Assembly (NCBI RefSeq): GCF_007752135.1
Contig: NZ_CP036298.1
Location: forward strand, 6,812,501 to 6,876,500
Length of the DNA stretch: 64,000 nt
From: Aureliella helgolandensis
GTDB taxonomy: Bacteria; Planctomycetota; Planctomycetia; Pirellulales; Pirellulaceae
Direction of reading: 5' to 3'
The notes beneath the pieces are model-generated. The model was not told the origin of the DNA. It did not search any database and was given only the letters and a program-made list of their open reading frames with translations. Positions 24,473 through 31,461 of this stretch are shown piece by piece (position 1 is the first letter of the stretch; the number at the start of each line of letters is the position of its first letter). The translations under genes were made by a program, and so were the position numbers.

Positions 24473-25984
24473 ATGGTTACTGCAAACGCCGCTCATTTCG
24501 TTTACGACGTCCCATCCACCGGACCGGTCGAACGTGGCAGCGGTGGTGGCCAATTCTCCTACGATGCGCTGGAGGCCAAGGGCCGCCGCAAGGCGGCTCC
24601 CAATAGAATCGTCCGGGAAGATGTCCATGTTAGTGCGGGCAAGCGAACCAAGCTGCAGGCGAGTGCCCGCGACCTGGCTAAGAACTTTTCCATTGCCGCT
24701 TGGATGATCCGCAGGCACTTGGATTACTGCGCTAGCTTTACCTTTCAAGCCAAAACGAGCGATCGCGGATTGAACAAAGCCATCGAGCAATTGATGGAAA
24801 TCCAGTCCCGTCCGCTGGCCTGCGATCGCGGTGGCCGATTCTCGCGTGAGAAGATGTTCCGCCAGGTGGAGGCCTCCCGAGTACTCGACGGCGACATTGG
24901 CATGCTGCGCTTGCGCTCCGGCCACACGCAGCTGATTGAATCGGATTGCGTGCGAGATCCCGAAGCAAGTGAGAAGAAACGGAGCGACGATCGATTCGAA
25001 TGGGTCGACGGTGTGCAGGTCGACTACGCCGGATTGCCTCGTCAGTATTCCGTGCACGGTCGCAAGAAGGGTGGCCGTGGCTACGAATTCCGCCGCACGG
25101 TACCCGCTCAGAATTTTCTGCTGTATGGATTCTTCGATCGTCCCGCTTCGGATCAAGTGCGGGGCATCTCGCCCATTGTCGCCGCTCTGAACAACTTTCG
25201 CGACGTCTATGACAACATCGACTACGCCCAAGTGAAAATGAAGATTACGCAGTTGTTCGCCCTGGCACTGCTGCGGAAGAGCGAAGCCCAAGGGCTCAAC
25301 GAAGCGTTGCCAACCGCTGGGGAACAAGCCGTACTCGATGGCGAGGCCTGCGAGGAAGACGTTTCCAGGCCCCGGGAGTTCGATCTATCGGGCGGACCAA
25401 CGGTACTCGATCTCGACACCGACGAGAGTGTGGAAGTGATCGAGAGCAACACTCCCGCTACTGAATTCCAGAGCTTCATTGAGATTGTCCTGGCCGTGGG
25501 TCTGAAGTCGCTGGACATCCCCTACAGTTTCTACAACGAGCGATTTACCAACTACTCTGGATCCAGAACGGCCTGGCTACACTACGAACGGTCGTGTGGG
25601 GATCGCCGCGCCGATCAAATCGAAGCTCGCAGACGGTGGACGCTATGGCAGCTGCAGCGGTGGATTGCCGATGGCATTTGGACTCCGCCCAGTGGCCAGA
25701 CCATTGCCGACATCAAGTTCGAATGGATTCCCCGAGGGATGCCATGGTGGAAGCCGAGCGAGGAAATTGTGGGGGACATCAAGGCCATTGGGGCCGGATT
25801 CGACAATCCCGATCGCGTCTGCCGCGAACGCGATCGAGGTGATCCACGTGACAACATCGATGCCACGCTGGAAATCATCAAGTACGCGATGGACCAAGGG
25901 AAGGCAGTCATTGGCCCGGACTACGAGCACAAGCTCAATTTTTCCGCAGACTTCGGTGTAGGGGCACCCGAGGCGGCGGTGTAG
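24473..25984 (+). CDS. Portal protein (lambda gpB-type)
   Basis: 503 aa. It follows the lambda-family portal pattern: N-terminal DLAKNFSIAAWMIRRHLDYC, a central VRGISPIVAALNNFRDVYDN with IDYAQVKMKITQLFALALLR, and the C-terminal FIEIVLAVGLKSLDIPYSFY and YSGSRTAWLHYERSC. It forms the dodecameric channel at one head vertex through which terminase packs DNA. It sits between gpW and the prohead protease as in lambda. The start ATG at 24473 lies inside a CCATGG. Confidence 0.88.
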   Translation: MVTANAAHFVYDVPSTGPVERGSGGGQFSYDALEAKGRRKAAPNRIVREDVHVSAGKRTKLQASARDLAKNFSIAAWMIRRHLDYCASFTFQAKTSDRGLNKAIEQLMEIQSRPLACDRGGRFSREKMFRQVEASRVLDGDIGMLRLRSGHTQLIESDCVRDPEASEKKRSDDRFEWVDGVQVDYAGLPRQYSVHGRKKGGRGYEFRRTVPAQNFLLYGFFDRPASDQVRGISPIVAALNNFRDVYDNIDYAQVKMKITQLFALALLRKSEAQGLNEALPTAGEQAVLDGEACEEDVSRPREFDLSGGPTVLDLDTDESVEVIESNTPATEFQSFIEIVLAVGLKSLDIPYSFYNERFTNYSGSRTAWLHYERSCGDRRADQIEARRRWTLWQLQRWIADGIWTPPSGQTIADIKFEWIPRGMPWWKPSEEIVGDIKAIGAGFDNPDRVCRERDRGDPRDNIDATLEIIKYAMDQGKAVIGPDYEHKLNFSADFGVGAPEAAV

Positions 25985-26065
25985 TTGCCAACTACTCGCG
26001 TTACCAATTCTTTCTCGGCAATTGCATCTAGCGAAGGGATTGGGTAGTACGGCACACTGGTCCGC

Positions 26066-27100
26066 ATGAAGAAATTCGACCCATCCAATCCGACCCAAGC
26101 TCCCGCCGATGCGTTTGCATTCGCTGCGAGTGAGTGCAAATGGGAAGCTGCAACCGAGCGCAAAAACGGCCTGCGACGTATGCCGGTCAACGTGTTGGCT
26201 CGTACCGGTGCACCCGTTTACCATTGGTATTGGGATTCGATCGTGCACGATTTCGAGGGGCTGGTTCACAAGCCCAAGATCGCGTTCGACTATCGGCACG
26301 ATCCCAATGAACCAATCGGCGTGGCCGATAAGTTCACGGTTAACGATGCGGGACTGTGGCTCGATGGCGAGTTGATTAGTCGTGATCCCAAGGACGAAGC
26401 GGCCAAGATCATGGATCTTGGTCCCGCTGGCATTCCTTACGAAGCTTCGATTCACTTCAACCCTGCCACGGCGGTGATGGAGTATCTACCCGAAGGATTC
26501 ACCACCACGGTCAACGGTCAAGAAATCGCGGGTCCGCAAGTGATCGTTCGCAAGTGGGAATTGCTCCGCTGTGCGTTCTGCTTGACCGGCGTGGATGGCG
26601 GATCGCAAGCCAATTTCGAAGCGGGGGAAGATTCACCCGCCCTGTTCTCCCTCAATTGGACTGATAAACCAATGACTAAAACCACTCCAACCACACCTGC
26701 AACTGATGGCAAAGAGACTGAAGCGGGCAAGCAATCCACCGATTCTCAAAAGCCTGAAACGTCGGCGACTAAGACCGAAGGAACTCCAGTCGATCGAGCT
26801 CAGTTTGAGAACGAGTTCAAGGCCCAGCTGGGCAAGTTTACCGCCAAGTTTGGCGCCGCCGACGGCGCCGAGTACTTCAGCCAGGGACTGAGCTACGAAC
26901 AGGGGCTCGAAAAGCACTGTGCGAAGCTCGAACAATCCGCCAAGGATGCGACGGTCGCTCAATCGACCGCCGAGGACAAGCTGGCGAAACTCGATCTCGG
27001 TGAAACGCAGGGCGTGGATACCGGTACCGGAAAGGGCAAGCAGGGGGCCAAGTTCGAGGACCTGTTCCGCTCCGCAGCTGGGACCGAAGGCAAGAAGTAG
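26066..27100 (+). CDS. Prohead protease fused to scaffold-like C-terminus
   Basis: 344 aa. Residues 1-200 contain IAFDYRHDPNEPIGVADKF (catalytic His), ISRDPKDEAAKIMDLGPAGI and YEASIHF (candidate Ser), consistent with a phage prohead serine protease. After residue about 203 comes an acidic, helical, low-complexity region (TDKPMTKTTPTTPATDGKET, EQSAKDATVAQSTAEDKLAK) typical of scaffolds. An in-frame ATG at 26672 (MTKTTP) could give a separate scaffold product, as Nu3 does within lambda gene C. It immediately precedes the capsid gene. Confidence 0.78.
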   Translation: MKKFDPSNPTQAPADAFAFAASECKWEAATERKNGLRRMPVNVLARTGAPVYHWYWDSIVHDFEGLVHKPKIAFDYRHDPNEPIGVADKFTVNDAGLWLDGELISRDPKDEAAKIMDLGPAGIPYEASIHFNPATAVMEYLPEGFTTTVNGQEIAGPQVIVRKWELLRCAFCLTGVDGGSQANFEAGEDSPALFSLNWTDKPMTKTTPTTPATDGKETEAGKQSTDSQKPETSATKTEGTPVDRAQFENEFKAQLGKFTAKFGAADGAEYFSQGLSYEQGLEKHCAKLEQSAKDATVAQSTAEDKLAKLDLGETQGVDTGTGKGKQGAKFEDLFRSAAGTEGKK

Positions 27101-27165
27101 TTCTCACCTGCAGTCGAGCGGCAACAACTTACTGATTTCAACTCACACAAGGACCGGGGGCTAGG

Positions 27166-28122
27166 ATGGCCGATTCACTAATGACGCTCGCCGACATCGC
27201 GTTACTAAACGATGTCAGCGTGGAGGACTATGGAGCAACGGATATTTTCCTGGATGCTCCCGTGTTGCGGATCCTGCCCGCACAAACTGCGAGCCACGGT
27301 ACTGACCACAAGTACTTGAAGCACGTGACCGCTCCAACCGTTGGCTTCCGTGCTCCCAACGCCGGTCGCGATCACAGCAAGACCGGACGCGTGTGGGTGA
27401 CCGAAACGCTCAAGATCTTGGATGCGACCTTCCACTTGGACGCGATGATTGCCAAGAGCAATCCCAAGGGTGAAGCCTTCGTGATGGCCATGGAAGCCAT
27501 GATGCACTTGCGAGCTGCGATGAAGGCTGCCGAACGGCAGATCTTCTACGGTACCGCCGAAGATGCCGGTGGTTTTCTTGGTTTGGTGGACAACGTTGGA
27601 CTGAACAAGATCGATGACGCCATGGTGCTGACCGCTGGTGGTACAAGCACCGGTGTGTTCGGTGACGTGTGGATGATTCGGGCGACGAGCGATTTCGCGA
27701 ACTGCGCCGTGATCCTGGGCAATAGTGGCAACATTGCCATCGAGCCCTGGGAACGGCAATTGGTTTCCGATGGTGATGGGAAGCAATTCCCAGCCCTGTT
27801 CCAAGAGATCGACGGATGGCTTGGCCTGCAGGTTGGAGGGGCCAAGAGCGTGGCCCGCCTGGTCAACCTCAATCTGGCGGACGGGGCTTCGGCCAACACG
27901 CTGACCGACGATTTGCTGGCCAACCTAATGGAATTGTTCCCCGAGGAAGCGCCACCCACGCATATCGTGATGAACAAGCGAGCTCGCAAGCAATTGATGC
28001 AGAGCCGGACCGCGACCAACGCCACCGGAGCTCCTGCACCATTGCCAACTGAGTATGAAGGGGTGCCGATCGTGACAACCTCGGCTTGTTCCACGTACAC
28101 AACGGCCGTCGCCGCTTCCTAA
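27166..28122 (+). CDS. Major capsid protein
   Basis: 318 aa, ATG at 27166. ADIALLNDVSVEDYGATDIF, ILPAQTASHGTDHKYLKHVT, TVGFRAPNAGR, AAMKAAERQIFYGTAEDAGG and PPTHIVMNKRARKQLMQSRT follow the layout of HK97-fold major capsid proteins of siphophages (E-loop-like arm, spine helix, A-domain). It directly follows the protease/scaffold gene. Expected to be the most abundant virion protein. A short leader and a strong ribosome site (AAGGACCGGGGGC region) precede it. Confidence 0.82.
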   Translation: MADSLMTLADIALLNDVSVEDYGATDIFLDAPVLRILPAQTASHGTDHKYLKHVTAPTVGFRAPNAGRDHSKTGRVWVTETLKILDATFHLDAMIAKSNPKGEAFVMAMEAMMHLRAAMKAAERQIFYGTAEDAGGFLGLVDNVGLNKIDDAMVLTAGGTSTGVFGDVWMIRATSDFANCAVILGNSGNIAIEPWERQLVSDGDGKQFPALFQEIDGWLGLQVGGAKSVARLVNLNLADGASANTLTDDLLANLMELFPEEAPPTHIVMNKRARKQLMQSRTATNATGAPAPLPTEYEGVPIVTTSACSTYTTAVAAS

Positions 28123-28140
28123 GCAGGAACTGGATCCACC

Positions 28141-28515
28141 ATGCCCAACGCCCCCGCGCTAACTTTGCAGAAGCTGCTTTGGCGGACTCTGCTGAAAACG
28201 CGGGGCGTGCTGGTGACCTACAAGGCTACCGGGTTTGTGATCGCTGAATTGAAGGTGGTGTTTACTCGCCCAGGCGAGGATCAAGTAGACATGAGCGACA
28301 ACTTTTCGCTCGTGTCGAAACAGTGGGACGTGTTGATCGATCCTGCCACGTTGATCAATCCAACCGGGACACCCATTGAACCGGAACTCGGTCACGTGAT
28401 CACCAAACTCGACGGCACGGTTTACCGAGTCCAGTCTGGTGATGGAAGCCGCAATTGTTGGCGTTGGTCCGATGGCCTGCAGACCTGGCGTAGAACTCAC
28501 ACGGTGATTGACTGA
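28141..28515 (+). CDS. Head-tail connector / head completion protein, 124 aa
   Basis: It follows the capsid gene by 18 bp. The sequence LIDPATLINPTGTPIEPELG, VYRVQSGDGSRNCWRWSDG is a small beta-rich protein of the type found in this position in siphophages. Assigned by position and size; no strict motif. Its stop overlaps the next ATG (TGATG). Confidence 0.55.
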   Translation: MPNAPALTLQKLLWRTLLKTRGVLVTYKATGFVIAELKVVFTRPGEDQVDMSDNFSLVSKQWDVLIDPATLINPTGTPIEPELGHVITKLDGTVYRVQSGDGSRNCWRWSDGLQTWRRTHTVID

Positions 28516-28973
28516 TGCCCACCCCGATCCAAGAGCTGACAATCGCATTGCAAAGTGCGATCGCCGCCGAGCTGTCGATCGTGATCGAACGGCGCAAGAT
28601 CGCTTATTTCACTCCGGGTGAAGTTCGCGAGGGAAAATACATCATCGTTGGCATTGGCGAGGACACCAATGCCAAGCGTGGGATTGACCTGCTCGACCTG
28701 CAGGTGGATCTCGGGTACCAGATCGCATTGCCAGAACCAACCGAATCCAATCCGGATCCGGCCAACAATATCCCCTGGTCGGACGAGCAGGAGCAAAAGG
28801 TCGATGCCATCAAGCAACTGTTCCGGCCCGATGGTGCACTGCGCGACAGGGCGATCGCTGGGGTAAATTACCTCCGCATGCAGAACACACCAATCTACCG
28901 ACCGGACATGCTGCTCGACAACCAAATTTTTACCAGTGTGATTCGTTTGGAATTCCGCTCCGAAAACGAATAG
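28515..28973 (+). CDS. Tail terminator / neck protein, 152 aa
   Basis: Translationally coupled to the previous gene. VIERRKIAYFTPGEVREGKY, IGEDTNAKRGIDLLDLQVDL and a C-terminal IYRPDMLLDNQIFTSVIRLE fit the alpha/beta tail-terminator class, which caps the tail tube. It immediately precedes the tail tube gene, the usual order. Positional assignment. Confidence 0.55.
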   Translation: MPTPIQELTIALQSAIAAELSIVIERRKIAYFTPGEVREGKYIIVGIGEDTNAKRGIDLLDLQVDLGYQIALPEPTESNPDPANNIPWSDEQEQKVDAIKQLFRPDGALRDRAIAGVNYLRMQNTPIYRPDMLLDNQIFTSVIRLEFRSENE

Positions 28974-28989
28974 CTCCAAGGATGGAACC

Positions 28990-29466
28990 ATGACTACAGG
29001 CAGAACGTGCAAGGCGTATGTGAACATTGGCGGTACGCTCGCCACACCTACGTGGGTTGAGATGAAACGCATCAGCAACGTTGCACGTCCCAAGGGGCGT
29101 GGAACTAGCGATCGCATGTACCGCGGTGCCAAAAACAAAAAGAAGGTCACTGGCTACCGAGAGTTCGGATTCTCGTTTACCTACGTCCCAGCTCGAGCTG
29201 GATCCGCAGCGGCTACGGCCGACACCGTGATCACAACCCTGGAGGATTCGCTCGACAACGAAACGATCCTTGACGTGTGCTTCATGGATGCGGCCGTCAC
29301 GGGTGATGCCGTAGGCGTGCGGGGCTATGTCCAGGTGAGCAAGTTCGATCGCAAAGAGGATGACGAGGACTCTGTCACCTACGACGTCGAACTGGTCGAG
29401 GTCGAAGAGTACGACGGGGCGGGGGACTTGGTCGAAATCGACGCCTACGAAACCACCGAGCCGTAA
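28990..29466 (+). CDS. Major tail tube protein
   Basis: 158 aa. GRTCKAYVNIGGTLATPTWV and EMKRISNVARP, then YREFGFSFTYVPARAGSA and SVTYDVELVEVEEYDGAGD, are typical of siphophage tube subunits with a beta-sandwich that stacks in hexameric rings. Located between terminator and chaperone genes as expected. Confidence 0.78.
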   Translation: MTTGRTCKAYVNIGGTLATPTWVEMKRISNVARPKGRGTSDRMYRGAKNKKKVTGYREFGFSFTYVPARAGSAAATADTVITTLEDSLDNETILDVCFMDAAVTGDAVGVRGYVQVSKFDRKEDDEDSVTYDVELVEVEEYDGAGDLVEIDAYETTEP

Positions 29467-29522
29467 GCGGATCCACTGACCGAGTTGCGGCCCTCCATTT
29501 TTCAGAATCAAAGGACTCACAG

Positions 29523-29879
29523 ATGAAGTTTACCATTGTTCGTGTCGCCCAAGTGTTAGCCGCTGCGGCTTCTGGCCAACTCAACAAGGAAAGCAGCGTT
29601 GACACCGTGATTCAACGCAATGCCGAATGCCATCGCGATTCGGCACCCGGCATGAAACTGAATGTCAGTGCTGCGGTTGCAGATCGCGTCAAGCAATTGA
29701 CAGGGAGTGCGTTCGCAGAGCCAGTCCCCAGCCTTCCACCGATCCCTGAGCCGGGATTGCCCGAGACGAATCCTTCAACTGCTGAATCGAAAAACGTCCC
29801 AAGCGAACCAATTGTCGCTTTTCCTGAGACGGCAGAAAAGCCAGCCGCCGAAGATGCGGCCGACGACACCGAAGCATAA
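29523..29879 (+). CDS. Phage protein with Pro/Glu/Ala-rich tail, 118 aa
   Basis: The ATG follows AAAGGA. A short helical N-terminus (MKFTIVRVAQVLAAAASG) leads to KLNVSAAVADRVKQLTGSA, then a low-complexity acidic tail rich in Pro, Glu and Ala. Lies between tail tube and chaperone genes. Function unknown. Confidence 0.55.
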   Translation: MKFTIVRVAQVLAAAASGQLNKESSVDTVIQRNAECHRDSAPGMKLNVSAAVADRVKQLTGSAFAEPVPSLPPIPEPGLPETNPSTAESKNVPSEPIVAFPETAEKPAAEDAADDTEA

Positions 29880-29887
29880 AGCAAGCC

Positions 29888-30142
29888 ATGCAGTACCTCA
29901 CTCCCATCGCCGTCCGCCGGTTGCGAATCGCCGCCGCACGGTTACGCACTGGTAGACGTCGCTCTGGGAGTGAGCGTGCTGTATGGATTGCCGCCAAGAA
30001 TTATCGCCGAGCTGCTCAGTTCGAACCCGACGAAGCACCTGAAACCATCGAGCTGCCCAAGTCGCTCGTCGACCTAGTCCAAACTCTAACCCCGGAACTT
30101 GAAGATGACAGCGGACACATCTCAGCCCCTGAAGTGGAATGA
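29888..30142 (+). CDS. Small basic phage protein, 84 aa
   Basis: Arg-rich N-terminal half (AVRRLRIAAARLRTGRRRSG) and acidic C-terminus (PELEDDSGHISAPEVE). It overlaps the start of the tail chaperone gene. Function unknown; the packed context supports that it is coding. Confidence 0.5.
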   Translation: MQYLTPIAVRRLRIAAARLRTGRRRSGSERAVWIAAKNYRRAAQFEPDEAPETIELPKSLVDLVQTLTPELEDDSGHISAPEVE

Positions 30143-30647
30143 CGGAAGCGGCCAAAGTTGGTCGACAACGATCGCACTTTCCGACGCCTTGCGGTTAAAG
30201 CAAGAAATGGCCATCGACATTCTGGATCCAAAGAGTGTCGAAGTGATCTTTGGAAGCGATCTAGTCCGCAGAACGGAGGTCCTGGGGGAACTGGCAAGGC
30301 CCCAGTGGGAAGAGGCTGGCATTGCCTACACCGATTTCGCTGATCTGCTGCTGTCGGGTCCAACGACATTTGTCGATGCGAGTGATGCACTACGACGAGG
30401 ACTCAGCGATTTTTTCCGCCGAGCCGGCCGCGAAGATCTCGCCATCGTCGCCGATCGAGCCTGGAAGGCGATGGAAGCCGGAATGCAGGTCAGCGTGGCC
30501 AAGGCGAGCGGGGAGAAGGTCGGCAAGATCCTGCAGGCCGGGATCGATCGAGCCGAGGCCGACCTCGACAAGGAACTCGATCGAGCCCTCGCGACACTGC
30601 AGGCCCCCAGGATCGCTGGGAGCTCGTCTGGCAGCTCGCCGGGATAA
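30105..30647 (+). CDS. Tail assembly chaperone, short form (gpG-like)
   Basis: 180 aa, ATG at 30105 (TTG at 30099 possible). Helical sequence with LPKS-free start MTADTSQPLKWNDGSGQSWS, then SDALRRGLSDFFRRAGREDL. Directly before tape measure, such genes encode chaperones that coat the tape-measure protein and are usually expressed as two products through ribosomal frameshifting. A C-run at 30604-30608 near the 3' end would allow a -1 shift into the next frame (see the extension feature). Role assigned by position and by the conserved extension. Confidence 0.65.
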   Translation: MTADTSQPLKWNDGSGQSWSTTIALSDALRLKQEMAIDILDPKSVEVIFGSDLVRRTEVLGELARPQWEEAGIAYTDFADLLLSGPTTFVDASDALRRGLSDFFRRAGREDLAIVADRAWKAMEAGMQVSVAKASGEKVGKILQAGIDRAEADLDKELDRALATLQAPRIAGSSSGSSPG

Positions 30648-30862
30648 CGGGGCTAGATTGGCGACCGATGTCGCTGCGAGCGTTGCTGGCCGCAGCACGG
30701 GGACGCCAGGCCCACGATTGGGATATGTCCATCCTGATGCTTTCAGCCTGGCAGACGGTCAACTTTCGCGACAATCCATTTCGCCAACGAAAAAGCTCCG
30801 CAGGTAGTTTCGATGTGGCTGCTCTGCGGCGCGAGCACAAACGACGAAAGCGGAAGACCTAG
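30599..30862 (+). CDS. Tail assembly chaperone -1 frame extension (gpGT-like)
   Basis: In the -1 frame relative to the 180-aa gene the sequence reads QDRWELVWQLAGITGLDWRP then MSLRALLAAARGRQAHDWDM and ends RREHKRRKRKT. The WxLxxxAGI...LRxL..A.GR..xxWD pattern is what is commonly seen in the T part of siphophage tail chaperones. There is no start codon or ribosome site before WELVW, so expression by a -1 shift at the GCC-CCC run (30603-30608) is likely. An internal ATG at 30668 could give the C-terminal part alone. The heptamer is not a canonical X-XXY-YYZ site. Confidence 0.6.
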   Translation, partial: AGPQDRWELVWQLAGITGLDWRPMSLRALLAAARGRQAHDWDMSILMLSAWQTVNFRDNPFRQRKSSAGSFDVAALRREHKRRKRKT

Positions 30863-30864
30863 CC

Positions 30865-31452
30865 ATGTTGACTGTCACCTCACAAATCAAAGATCGATTC
30901 TTCGACCGTCAAACGGTGATTGAACAAATTAGCCGTGAGAACGTCCGCAGGCTGGGTCGCATGGGTGCCTATGTCCGGCAACGAGCACGGACGGACATTC
31001 TGCGACGAGGTCGCAGAACGCGAGTCAGAGACCCCGGCCGCAACAAGCAGAATGGACGATTCACGCGAGGCAGGGCAGGACGCAGTTCCGCAGCGAGCGG
31101 ACGGCCGCCTCACGTTCACTCGCGTGATTCCGTGGCGACGCTGCGGAATATCCAGTTTGGACTCGGTGCCGACGATGCGTCCATCTTGATCGGACCATTA
31201 GCACTCAACGGCAATAAACCTCAGGGGAGCGCCGCCAAAACAATTCCGGAGTTGTTGACCAAAGGTGGCACGGCACGAGTTCCCAAATACTCCTTTGACA
31301 ATTCCGTTTGGTACACCGGCAACTATTCCCAAGCACCTCACCAGCGATCGGTCACAGCTCGCTACAAGCCTCACCCGTTCATGGGCCCAGCACTCGACAA
31401 AGAGATCGCCGCAGGGACTGTCGATCGAGTGTGGAGTGCCTCCGCATTTTAG
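30865..31452 (+). CDS. Minor virion/tail completion protein, 195 aa
   Basis: Starts two bases after the chaperone extension. Basic N-terminal half (RRLGRMGAYVRQRARTDILR, RRGRRTRVRDPGRNKQNGRF), then SILIGPLALNGNKPQ and a C-terminal YKPHPFMGPALDKEIA, a phrase commonly found in phage virion-morphogenesis proteins. Its location after rather than before the tail tube gene is slightly unusual. Confidence 0.55.
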   Translation: MLTVTSQIKDRFFDRQTVIEQISRENVRRLGRMGAYVRQRARTDILRRGRRTRVRDPGRNKQNGRFTRGRAGRSSAASGRPPHVHSRDSVATLRNIQFGLGADDASILIGPLALNGNKPQGSAAKTIPELLTKGGTARVPKYSFDNSVWYTGNYSQAPHQRSVTARYKPHPFMGPALDKEIAAGTVDRVWSASAF

Positions 31453-31461
31453 GAACCGACC

